Of a DNA stretch of 64,000 nt, positions 56,740-64,000 are shown piece by piece (the first letter of the stretch is position 1; each line of letters opens with the position of its first letter). The position numbers were made by a program, and so were the translations under genes. A model generated the notes under the pieces. The model did not search any database and had not been told where the DNA came from. It was given only the letters and a program-made list of their open reading frames with translations. Location of the stretch: assembly GCA_947507875.1 (NCBI GenBank), contig CANNQP010000021.1, positions 1 to 64,000 of the forward strand, given 5' to 3'. This DNA comes from Verrucomicrobiaceae bacterium. Its GTDB lineage: Bacteria; Verrucomicrobiota; Verrucomicrobiia; Verrucomicrobiales; Verrucomicrobiaceae.

Positions 56740-56787
56740 ACTGAGATGAGCCTCCCCCCATCTAAGACGCCCACGCCTGCCTACCTC

Positions 56788-59253
56788 ATGAGATTCAGGA
56801 CTCTTTGTTCGATCTCAGCCCTGACTTTCTTGACCCTCGCGGTGCAAGGACAAGAAATTCCCAAGGCCGTGCCTTTGGATGAGACCGAACCGAATGTTCC
56901 GCGTGCTGTACCCGTGGCTCCTGAAGAAACGAAAAAAGCCGTTTCAGCCGAACCCATGGCTGCGCCCAAGCCAAGAGGCCCCGACGAAGATCTCTTCGAT
57001 TACGCAACCTTGGCGTATGACCGCGGCGAGTGGAATATTGCCGCTGAATCCTTGGGCAAGTATCTCCAGGACTATCCTTCTGGGCGCCACGTTGCGACCG
57101 CTCTTTTCCGTATCGGCGAATGCTACATGAAGGAAAACCAGATGAAGGTCGCCGAGACCTACTATGAAGAGGTGGTGAAACGATATCCAGAGAGCGAAGG
57201 GGCACCTTCAGCCGCCTATCGCCTGGGAGCACTGAAGTTTAATGCGCGCGACTTTGATCAATCCGCACGCCTTTTTTCCTTCAGTGAATCTCGTAGCCAA
57301 CTCCCGCAAGTACGGTTGGCAGCAAGCTTTAACAAAGCTCGTGCCTATCAAATGCTTGGTGATACGAAGCGCCAAATGGCTGCGCTAAACAGTGTGCTGC
57401 TAGCCAAAACCGATAATCCCTATCGCGAAGCCGCCTTGCTGAACCTGGGCACCCTTTACTTAGCGGAGGAAAAAAAAGCGGAAGCCCTGCCGCTGTTCAA
57501 CGAGCTGATTCAAAACAGCAAAGATAATGCCGCCATCTCCGAAGCCTCCGTCAAGGCAGGAGTGATCCATGCGGAAATGGGTCAGCCAGAACTCGCCGTG
57601 CCTCTGTTTGAACGAGCACTGAAGATCCGGGAAACCAACGAAGGCAGCCGCAGCATCGCCCTCGTCGGCGTGGTACAGGCTCTATTCGCCAAAGGCGACT
57701 ACGACGGTGTCATCAACAACTACAGTTCGAATGCTTCCGTGCTACCTGAGGGAGACACCCGATCGAAGATGCTGCTGATGGTGGGCAATGCCTTTCGCAT
57801 GAAGAAAAGCTATGCGCGCGCCGTGGAGACCTACCTGATGGTCGAACAAGCAGCCCCCACCTCAGAGGCCGGCTTTGAGGCAGGCTACTGGAAACTCTAC
57901 TGTTTTTATCTACTGGATGACAAAGACTTGGCCGAGTTCGCGACCACCTTCATCACCCGCAATGCCCAAACGCGTACGGACCATGAATTCATCAATCTGG
58001 CTCGGCTGATCCGCGCCGATCATTACTTCAATAAGCAAAACTACAAAGAAGCCGCCGCGAGCTTTGACGAAGTGAAAATCGAAAAGCTGCCCGCAAAACT
58101 GCAGCCAGGCACCCTTTTCAACAAAGCTTGGTCCCTAGCCGAGTCAGCACGCACCCAGGAGGCAATCGGTGCCTTCACCCAATTCCTAGAGGTGAATGCG
58201 GCTCATGAACTCGTGCCGCGAGCTCTGGCGCGTCGCGGCCTAGCCTATCGAGATAGCAAAGACACGCCGAATGCGCTTTCTGACTTTCGGAAGCTCGTGG
58301 AAACCCACCCCAATTCTGACGCGGTGGAGCTAGCCTATCTGCAGATAGGACTTATCGCCGCTGAGGCACGGGATCACAAAGCCGCGGTGGCAGCCTATGA
58401 AATGCTTGTGAAAAAATTCCCAACTAGCCCTGCTGCCGCCCAAACTTGGTTTGGAATCGGGCGCGCCCGATTCGCCCTACAAGAATGGGCTCCTTGCATT
58501 GAGGCGTTGCAAAAATGCATCACCATCGACCCAAAAACTTACCTCGACTCCGCGAGCCAAATGATCATTCAGGCTTGGTATGTACAACAAAACGCAGAGG
58601 AGTTAGGTAAAGCGATCGATCATTACATGAAGGCCCATGCCAACGCCGTGGTGGCGCCCAACATCCTCACCTGGCTAGGTATCACTCTCTTCAACCGAAA
58701 GAACTACGAGCGCTCGGCCCACTTCCTGGCAGCAGCTTCCACCCCTGACATGCCTGAGAACACCGACCCGATGGTGTGGAACTACCTGGGCCAAGCCCTT
58801 CTGCAAACCAAAGACTACCAAAGCAGCCTGAAGGCTACGGAACACTTCCTGAAAAACACGCCCGAAGGGGCAGCCAAGGCACGCGCCATTCACACCAAAA
58901 GCAGCGCGCTTCTCGGTCTGAGTCAGTTTGATGAAGCGGAAGCCGTCGTGCAGGAAGGTCTGTCTTTTGCCAAAGACGGAAAACCACAAGCCATGCTACT
59001 CATCTTGCAAGGCGACATCCTGGCAGCACAGGGAGAAAAGCTGCTGACAGAGGGACAACAAGCCGCAGCCCATGACAAGTTCGCTGCTGCTGCTGGCAAG
59101 TACATGATTCCGGCTCAGTTTTTTGATGATGAGCAGATCACCCCTGAAGCCCTCGAAAAAGCTGCCAAAGCGCTCGATAAGAGTGGGCAGTCCGAAAAAG
59201 CCGCTGATTTTCGTCGCCTGATTCAAGAAAAGTATCCCACGCCAGCCCCCTGA
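56788..59253 (+). CDS. large periplasmic TPR protein
   Basis: 821 residues from the ATG at 56788, giving a signal peptide (MRFRTLCSISALTFLTLAVQ, cleavage near QGQ). The rest is a series of TPR units, for example AAESLGKYLQDYPSGRHVAT, AETYYEEVVKRYPESEGAPS and AVAAYEMLVKKFPTSPAAAQ. These are the tol-pal CpoB/YbgF style of repeats. Directly after the TolQ and TolR-like genes, so it is probably the envelope component of that motor. No TonB or Pal gene is visible in the window. Confidence 0.88.
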   Translation: MRFRTLCSISALTFLTLAVQGQEIPKAVPLDETEPNVPRAVPVAPEETKKAVSAEPMAAPKPRGPDEDLFDYATLAYDRGEWNIAAESLGKYLQDYPSGRHVATALFRIGECYMKENQMKVAETYYEEVVKRYPESEGAPSAAYRLGALKFNARDFDQSARLFSFSESRSQLPQVRLAASFNKARAYQMLGDTKRQMAALNSVLLAKTDNPYREAALLNLGTLYLAEEKKAEALPLFNELIQNSKDNAAISEASVKAGVIHAEMGQPELAVPLFERALKIRETNEGSRSIALVGVVQALFAKGDYDGVINNYSSNASVLPEGDTRSKMLLMVGNAFRMKKSYARAVETYLMVEQAAPTSEAGFEAGYWKLYCFYLLDDKDLAEFATTFITRNAQTRTDHEFINLARLIRADHYFNKQNYKEAAASFDEVKIEKLPAKLQPGTLFNKAWSLAESARTQEAIGAFTQFLEVNAAHELVPRALARRGLAYRDSKDTPNALSDFRKLVETHPNSDAVELAYLQIGLIAAEARDHKAAVAAYEMLVKKFPTSPAAAQTWFGIGRARFALQEWAPCIEALQKCITIDPKTYLDSASQMIIQAWYVQQNAEELGKAIDHYMKAHANAVVAPNILTWLGITLFNRKNYERSAHFLAAASTPDMPENTDPMVWNYLGQALLQTKDYQSSLKATEHFLKNTPEGAAKARAIHTKSSALLGLSQFDEAEAVVQEGLSFAKDGKPQAMLLILQGDILAAQGEKLLTEGQQAAAHDKFAAAAGKYMIPAQFFDDEQITPEALEKAAKALDKSGQSEKAADFRRLIQEKYPTPAP

Positions 59254-59301
59254 GACAGAGTTCAAGACTTCGTGACTCGTTTCAGCCATCCCCCCACGAC
59301 C

Positions 59302-60351
59302 ATGAGCTTGATGAACTACCTCAAAGGACAATTCCTGGAAATCATTCAATTTCAGGACGACTCACGCGACACACTGGTCTGGCGTTTTCCAGATGAGGAT
59401 AAGGAAGTTAAACGTGGAGCCCAGCTGATCGTTCGTGAGTCGCAGGTGGCTCAATTCATTTACCTTGGGCAGTTCGGCGATACCTTTGCACCCGGGAAAC
59501 ACGACTTGGTGACGGATAACATCCCGATCCTATCCACGCTAAAAGGCTGGAAGTATGGCCTGGAGAGCCCTTTCAAAGCAGACGTTTACTTCATCAACAC
59601 CCGTCTTTTCACCGGGAACAAGTGGGGGACCAGCAACCCCGTGATGATGCGCGATCCGGACTTTGGCATCGTCCGCGTGCGTGCCTTTGGCACCTTCGAC
59701 TTCCGCATCTCGGACCCGAAGCTTTTCCTCAAGGAAGTCAGCGGCTCGGACCATCACTTTCGGCTAGATGAATTCGCCGATACCATGCGTAGCCGCATCG
59801 TCAGTGTCTTCACCGACGCCCTGGCCTCCGCCAAAGTGCCCGTTTTAGACCTAGCCACCCGCTATGGTGAACTGGGAGAGGCCTTGCTGCCGCTGATCAA
59901 TCCTCAAACGCAAAGCAAGTATGGAATCGAGATCACGAGCTTCATTCTCGAAAACGCCTCGGTGCCGCCCGAAGTCGAGCAGGCCATCGACAAGCGAAGC
60001 AGCATGAGCGCCATCGGCAACTTAAACGATTACGTGAAATTTCAGATGGCCGAAGGCATGAGCAAGGGGGGCACCGGAGTCGCTGGCTCAGCGGCTGAGA
60101 TCGCCATGGGCTTCGGCATGGCGCAGCAAATGATGGCCCAGGGAGCCTTCCAGGTTGCTAGCACGGCTCCTTCAGCCACGACGGCTGCTCCAGCCTTGGA
60201 CATCCTGACCCCAGCTCAGGTCGCACAAAGTCTCGGCGTTAGCGAGGCTGACGTGATCGCCAGCATCGAAGCCGGAGACCTCAAGGGGAAAAAGATCGGC
60301 AGCCAATACCGCATCACCCCAGCTGCCTTGAACGAGTTTTTGGCTCACTGA
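59302..60351 (+). CDS. SPFH-domain protein with C-terminal excisionase-like helix-turn-helix
   Basis: 349 residues from the ATG at 59302 (an ATG at 59311 and one at 59272 are alternatives). N-terminal half is a prohibitin-like SPFH/Band7 domain of the virion-core-protein-like type: QFLEIIQFQDDSRDTLVWRF, DTFAPGKHDLVTDNIPILS, VRVRAFGTFDFRISDPKLFL. A helical oligomerisation region with MGFGMAQQMMAQGAF follows, then a 50-residue segment ILTPAQVAQSLGVSEADVIA ... KIGSQYRITPAAL resembling excisionase/MerR-type HTH. In this protein family such HTHs probably bind peptides or DNA. Follows the TPR gene by 48 bp. Confidence 0.85.
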   Translation: MSLMNYLKGQFLEIIQFQDDSRDTLVWRFPDEDKEVKRGAQLIVRESQVAQFIYLGQFGDTFAPGKHDLVTDNIPILSTLKGWKYGLESPFKADVYFINTRLFTGNKWGTSNPVMMRDPDFGIVRVRAFGTFDFRISDPKLFLKEVSGSDHHFRLDEFADTMRSRIVSVFTDALASAKVPVLDLATRYGELGEALLPLINPQTQSKYGIEITSFILENASVPPEVEQAIDKRSSMSAIGNLNDYVKFQMAEGMSKGGTGVAGSAAEIAMGFGMAQQMMAQGAFQVASTAPSATTAAPALDILTPAQVAQSLGVSEADVIASIEAGDLKGKKIGSQYRITPAALNEFLAH

Positions 60352-60438
60352 TCCAAGCGCTTGCTGTGCTAGAGGCTGGCGTTTGCTTACCCAAAGCTAG
60401 CCCATACTATGGGATGAACTGGATCGGGATCGAGGAAA

Positions 60439-60472
60439 CAAAAAAGCGGAACACCGTTTCCGGGTTCCGCTT
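60439..60472 (-). terminator. Rho-independent terminator of the RRM protein gene
   Basis: Perfect 9-bp stem AAGCGGAAC/GTTCCGCTT (60444-60452 with 60464-60472) followed, reading the minus strand, by a T-run (60439-60443 and on). It lies 31 bp beyond the stop of the RNA-binding protein gene. Confidence 0.88.
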
Positions 60473-60502
60473 GGGTTAAAGTTTTTGAAGAAAGAATAGG
60501 GA

Positions 60503-60970
60503 TTACCAGCGCTCTTCGCCGCCGTCGAAGCCACCTTTGCCACGGCGATCGTCACGTTCCCATTTTTTGCCGCCGCCACCGCCGCCGCCACCACCGTAGC
60601 CGCCACGGCCACCGCCGCCGCCGCCGCCACCACCGTAGCCGCCACGGCCACCGCCGCCGCCACCACCACCATAGCCGCCACGGCCACCGCCGCCGCCGCC
60701 GCCAAAACCACCGGGACGCTCTTCACGAGGACGGGCTTCATTGATGGCGAGCTGCCGTCCAGCAAACTCTTTGCCATTCAATCCAGCAATCGCTGCCTGC
60801 ATGGCCTCTGGGGTATCCATGCTGACAAAGGCAAACCCGCGTGGGCGACCGCTTTCACGGTCGATCGGCAGGAAAACATCGGTGACGCCGCCGAACTGGC
60901 CGAAAAGGTCGGTGATTTCCTGGGCGCTGGCTTTGAAGGGGAGATTCCCCACATACATCTTGGTGTTCAT
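60503..60970 (-). CDS. glycine-rich RRM RNA-binding protein
   Basis: 155 residues. One RRM (about 1-80) with RNP2 MYVGNL and RNP1 RGFAFVSM, then an RGG/Gly-rich tail (about 85-140) with Tyr/Arg-punctuated glycine runs, and a charged end ([14 protein letters not shown]). This is the cold-inducible Rbp type known from cyanobacteria and PVC bacteria: it binds single-stranded RNA and may act as an RNA chaperone. It starts at the ATG at 60968-60970. The long 350-bp upstream gap could hold a regulated leader. Confidence 0.93.
   Translation of the reverse strand: MNTKMYVGNLPFKASAQEITDLFGQFGGVTDVFLPIDRESGRPRGFAFVSMDTPEAMQAAIAGLNGKEFAGRQLAINEARPREERPGGFGGGGGGGRGGYGGGGGGGGRGGYGGGGGGGGGRGGYGGGGGGGGGKKWERDDRRGKGGFDGGEERW
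60565..60703 (-). repeat. glycine-codon tandem repeats in the RRM gene
   Basis: Three to four near-identical units of about 36-39 bp (GCC/ACC-rich on the plus strand) coding glycine runs separated by RGGY. The run lengths differ by single codons, which suggests slippage-prone expansion and contraction. Confidence 0.85.
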
Positions 60971-61325
60971 GATATCTCTTTGATTTCGGGACGCTGCTCA
61001 GCGTAGGACGAGCTGCATGGCAGGCGTATCGAGCGGAAATACCGGGACGCACCTTAGATGCTGCTTATCCTTACCCTTTCACAGGTGGTCGCGTGGGGAT
61101 TATTACGCTACAACGTTACATTCCAGCAAGCATTTTGATGAGCGATTTTTGGGGCCGTGTAGCTGAACGCTTTCATGCGTTCATTTTGAACCTCGTGGCT
61201 GACATCAACCGATATAATCTGACGATGAACGGCGTATGCTTTCACGAAGGTTGAATGAACAAATGCGGAGAATAGCGACTTGCAACCTTCCCTATTTTGG
61301 GAATGTACGTAAAAATTGATTGTTT
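60971..61325. other. 355-bp divergent intergenic region
   Basis: Between the divergent RRM gene (-) and the lipoprotein gene (+). No coding frame of note. It probably contains both promoters and, for the RRM gene, a leader of unknown length. No CSP-type cold-shock motif could be identified with confidence. Confidence 0.4.
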
Positions 61326-61991
61326 ATGCGCAGGTTACTTTGGCTACTATCGCTCCTACTATTACCCTTGGCTAGTTGTTCGACCTTTGGTAAAAAAGAA
61401 AAGGTGTTGATCACTGTCTTTTCCCAAGGAAGTGACCTGGACTCACCTAAAAGCGTCTTCCGGAGAAACCTGGAGGGCAAGGAGGTTATTTTAAAGGTGA
61501 TTCCTGAATTTACCCACAAGAGTGTTGTAGCCTTCCATCCCTTCCAAGCAAACGACGGTAGTTATGGAGTTGCCTTAAAACTCGATTTCAAGGGCAGCAA
61601 CGCCCTCGAAATAGTCACCCGGACGCATCAAGGAGAGCTTTTGGTGAGCATGGTGAATGGTGCTGTGGTCGATTACGTGACGATCGATGGTCGGGTCGCT
61701 GATGGTATTTTCACCATCTGGAGAGGCTTGCCGGAGGAACTGATCACCATCATGGACAAGGAATTCCCGCGCATCCAAGCCCTTACCTCAGCGAACAAAG
61801 GTACACCGTTTGATACGATGGACATGCTTCCGAGCACCTCCGTCGAAAAATCAGAGTCCCACGACCGAGTCAAAGACGCGGCCAAAGAGGAAGCCAAGTC
61901 TAAAAAGAGGAAAAAGCCTGATGAGCATGACCCAGAACCTCCTGCGGGGTCCGTCATCCCGCTCAGTGAGGCTCTCAATGAGAGTCGCTAA
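61326..61991 (+). CDS. lipoprotein of unknown function
   Basis: 221 residues from the ATG at 61326 (a TTG at 61320 adds only two residues). Lipoprotein signal MRRLLWLLSLLLLPLASC with the lipidated Cys at 18. The middle has extended strands (VILKVIPEFTHKSVVAFHPF, YGVALKLDFKGSNALEIVTR) and the C-terminus is Lys/Asp/Glu-rich. No recognised family. Followed 45 bp later by the NERD gene. Confidence 0.7.
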   Translation: MRRLLWLLSLLLLPLASCSTFGKKEKVLITVFSQGSDLDSPKSVFRRNLEGKEVILKVIPEFTHKSVVAFHPFQANDGSYGVALKLDFKGSNALEIVTRTHQGELLVSMVNGAVVDYVTIDGRVADGIFTIWRGLPEELITIMDKEFPRIQALTSANKGTPFDTMDMLPSTSVEKSESHDRVKDAAKEEAKSKKRKKPDEHDPEPPAGSVIPLSEALNESR

Positions 61992-62036
61992 TCCACTCAT
62001 CTCTTCTCCATCTCCTTTCTTTCTCCCCCCGGAAAG

Positions 62037-62756
62037 ATGCTAAACAAAATCCTTCATTTTGCCGCCGAATCACTGTCCAGCCACTGGCACGTGATTTTCA
62101 TGACCTGTCTTATCTTGCTGCTGATCACTTTTTTCCTAACCGTCCGTCAATACAGCCGTCGCGCCTCAAAAAAGGATCGAGGGTATGAAAACAGTCCACG
62201 AGCAAGAACTAAAACTGTCTCCGATTCCTTGAGGCTGCTGCCAGCAGAAACTTACCGGATTTTTCAGGATCTTTATGTGCCGCGTTTGGATGGGAAAGGC
62301 GTGACCCGCATCGCGTACGTTGTCGCGGCTCGCCATGGCATCTTTGTCGTGCATCCCCAGCGCGAGACGGGCGTCATCAGCGGCACCGCAACTGACCGTC
62401 AGTGGAGCTCTTTGAATTTAGGCATCGAAACGACGTTTACCAATCCCGTCATCCGCAATGCCTACCATGCGCGAGCCTTGGCACGGTACCTCAACTTGCC
62501 GGAAGCTTTGATCTGCCCGGTGGTGGTCTTTGATCAAGAAGTGAAATTCGTCACCAACCCACCTACCCATGTACTGACTTCAGGCCTGCGTCGTTTCATC
62601 CTGTCCTATCAGGCGGAACTGCTGAGCGTGGAGATGTTAGACCCCTTGCTGCGAAACCTACACCGCGCTGCAACGAATGAGGAAGCGCGTGCCGAATACG
62701 ACAGCTATCGCCGGTCCAAAACCAAGCGGACGAGAAAACCCCGCCAGGGCGTCTAG
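62037..62756 (+). CDS. membrane-anchored NERD-domain protein
   Basis: 239 residues. One N-terminal membrane helix (about 17-38), then a NERD (nuclease-related) domain: SLRLLPAETYRIFQDLYVPR, TRIAYVVAARHGIFVVHPQRE, TGVISGTATDRQWSS and PVVVFDQEVKF. NERD is a degenerate relative of PD-(D/E)xK nucleases; the usual ETK is replaced here by VHPQRE-like residues, so nuclease activity is doubtful. A Lys/Arg-rich tail may bind nucleic acid. Ends overlapping the convergent DUF1501 gene by 4 bp. Confidence 0.8.
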   Translation: MLNKILHFAAESLSSHWHVIFMTCLILLLITFFLTVRQYSRRASKKDRGYENSPRARTKTVSDSLRLLPAETYRIFQDLYVPRLDGKGVTRIAYVVAARHGIFVVHPQRETGVISGTATDRQWSSLNLGIETTFTNPVIRNAYHARALARYLNLPEALICPVVVFDQEVKFVTNPPTHVLTSGLRRFILSYQAELLSVEMLDPLLRNLHRAATNEEARAEYDSYRRSKTKRTRKPRQGV

Positions 62757-63958
62757 GCTCCAGCTGACATGAGGCCAACGGGAGTGAGGTCCGCCGCGGG
62801 GAAGACCTGGGCGAGATCCACCTGACCTGGGAAACATCCACGCAGCACCTCTGCAAAAACACGGCGACAATCGGTCTCCACCGTCAACCCGCCCGGGCCG
62901 GGTCTGTTTAGGTTGACCTCATCCTGCAACGTCAGCGGCCAAGAACCGAGCACACGCCCACCTCTCACGTGTGAGCCTAACGCCAGCAGCGCAAAGCCGC
63001 GCCCGTGATCGGTGCCGAGACTGGTGTTTTCATAAACACGTCGGCCAAATTCGGTCGTGACCATGACCGTGTAGTGCGCGTGATGATCGTGCAGGTCTAG
63101 CTGTAGCGCGGCTAGCCCCTCTGCCAGTAACTTGATCCTTTCGGCCTGAAGACCGGTGGCCTCTCCCTGGAAAAAGTGCGTGTCCCAGCCACCAAGATCC
63201 AGGCAGGCCACGCGCAGGCCGAGCCGAGCCTTGATGAGCCGCGCGATTTCACGCAGTCCGCTGCCAAAGGCATCCTCAGGGTAATGCGCGCCATGCTCAG
63301 GGCCATCTCCTCGCCCCTGAAGCGAAGCCATCCGCTGGAAGAGCTCCAGCGTGCTGCGCCCGCCTTGACCGAGAGGAGTTACCTCCGCTCCATACAGCTT
63401 CTCCAGCGCCTTCTTGGCCTGAGCTACGTCGCCCGCCTCACGCAGTGTGATGTCTTCCATGCGCTCCATCACACTGACCGCGGGTGCGCCACGCAGCGAC
63501 TCAGGCATGACTTTACCCATCGCCACTGCGGCGAGCGCGGAACCGGATGGCTGCTGGCGCAAAAACCGCCCCAGCCACCCGCCACCCGCTGCCGCTCCCT
63601 GCATGGAATCGCCGTGCTCCATCTGGTCTTGGCAGTCAAAGTGCGAGCCGGTGGTGTTGTCCACTCCAACCGATTGCACGGCGCCAAGACGACCATTTTT
63701 GAAGGCCGCCTCCAGCGCCTGCATCGCCGGGTGCAGGGCATAGTGCTCTGAGACCCGAATCGCCTGCCGCGCAGGAATCGCTAAGCTGGGTCGCAGGCGG
63801 TAGTAGCGATCATCCGCCACGGGCACCAGCAGGTTCAGCGTATCGGCCCCGCCACGCAGGAACACATGGATCAGCGTGTGGTGATCGTCACGCGGCCGCG
63901 CCCCCCAGACAGGAACCGCCGCGAGAGCGAGGTGAGAGATGAGCGTGCGTCGAGTCAT
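62753..63958 (-). CDS. DUF1501 family exported protein
   Basis: 401 residues. Twin-arginine-like start (MTRRTLISHLALAAVPVWG), then DUF1501 landmarks: TLIHVFLRGGADTLNLLVPV, YYRLRPSLAIP, YALHPAMQALEAAFKNGRLG, SHFDCQDQMEHGD, CLDLGGWDTHF, and VMVTTEFGRRVYENTSLGTDHGRG. The fold is sulfatase/phosphatase-like; the biochemical role is unsettled. Family members are nearly always encoded with a DUF1800 protein, and the sequence at the window end fits that. Confidence 0.93.
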   Translation of the reverse strand: MTRRTLISHLALAAVPVWGARPRDDHHTLIHVFLRGGADTLNLLVPVADDRYYRLRPSLAIPARQAIRVSEHYALHPAMQALEAAFKNGRLGAVQSVGVDNTTGSHFDCQDQMEHGDSMQGAAAGGGWLGRFLRQQPSGSALAAVAMGKVMPESLRGAPAVSVMERMEDITLREAGDVAQAKKALEKLYGAEVTPLGQGGRSTLELFQRMASLQGRGDGPEHGAHYPEDAFGSGLREIARLIKARLGLRVACLDLGGWDTHFFQGEATGLQAERIKLLAEGLAALQLDLHDHHAHYTVMVTTEFGRRVYENTSLGTDHGRGFALLALGSHVRGGRVLGSWPLTLQDEVNLNRPGPGGLTVETDCRRVFAEVLRGCFPGQVDLAQVFPAADLTPVGLMSAGA

Positions 63959-63963
63959 GGGAA

Positions 63964-64000
63964 TCAGCAGCGTTGAAAGGCAGGGCTCGCCAAAATCAGT
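63964..64000 (-). CDS. 3' end of an upstream gene, probably DUF1800
   Basis: The last codons before a TGA at 63964-63966 read LILASPAFQRC, matching the typical SPxFQ end of DUF1800 proteins, the usual operon partner upstream of DUF1501. Only 37 bases are inside the window, so this is a context-based call. Confidence 0.5.
   Translation of the reverse strand, partial: LILASPAFQRC

Noticed and set aside
60565..60703. CRISPR-like spaced repeats
   Set aside because: The repeats are in frame inside a coding region and encode glycine runs; there are no unique spacers or cas genes.

Overview
The window is bacterial chromosome, GC-rich in its genes and AT-rich in several intergenic gaps. The gene content points to Verrucomicrobiota, probably Verrucomicrobiaceae (Prosthecobacter/Verrucomicrobium-like). 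It combines PVC-group hallmarks (a DUF1501 protein preceded by what looks like the end of a DUF1800 gene, a secreted sulfatase, a giant ThuA/PVC-dehydrogenase protein) with a complete peptidoglycan/division cluster whose MurE carries the meso-DAP signature. That combination argues against most Planctomycetes. The taxonomic call is inference; no rRNA is present.

Layout. 1-10.3 kb: end of a TPR/peptidase-MA-like protein, two small lipoproteins, an SsuD-like monooxygenase divergent from an enolase-superfamily enzyme, a zinc alcohol dehydrogenase, transketolase, a large unknown lipoprotein and a small membrane protein. 10.6-22.4 kb: one tightly packed defence operon in the order hsdM - fic - hsdS - AAA ATPase - DUF4276 - second copy of the hsdS 3' end - higB - higA/ImmA fusion - hsdR. 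22.7-22.8 kb: a tRNA-Pro(CGG) gene whose T-loop is split by 66 nt. 23-26.4 kb: amine oxidase - DUF1365 - Cfa-type methyltransferase operon (lipid modification). 26.5-30 kb: tilS, a solitary sugar-binding protein and a secreted unknown. 30.1-34.6 kb: a 1490-residue multidomain secreted protein ending in a blue-copper domain. 34.9-36.2 kb: a coupled small gene and zinc metallopeptidase.

36.7-48.0 kb: the dcw cluster rsmH - ftsL-like - ftsI - murE - murF - mraY - murD - LysM protein - ftsW, mostly with ATGA-type overlaps, running convergently into a VanX-type D,D-dipeptidase gene that overlaps the 3' end of ftsW by 110 bp. mraZ, murG, murC, ftsQ, ftsA and ftsZ are not in the window. 48.7-55.4 kb: prepilin peptidase, a membrane/coiled-coil protein, two tandem PstB ATPases without their permease genes, a sulfatase and an orphan acyl carrier protein. 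55.5-64 kb: a TolQ/TolR-type motor with a large TPR partner, an SPFH protein, a glycine-rich RRM protein, a lipoprotein, a NERD protein and DUF1501.

The most unusual features are the interrupted tRNA-Pro and the composite type I restriction operon. In that operon an ATPase/DUF4276 pair is bracketed by a 119-bp direct repeat of the hsdS 3' end, and Fic and HigBA-ImmA modules sit between the restriction genes. No integrase, transposase, CRISPR array or rRNA gene was seen.
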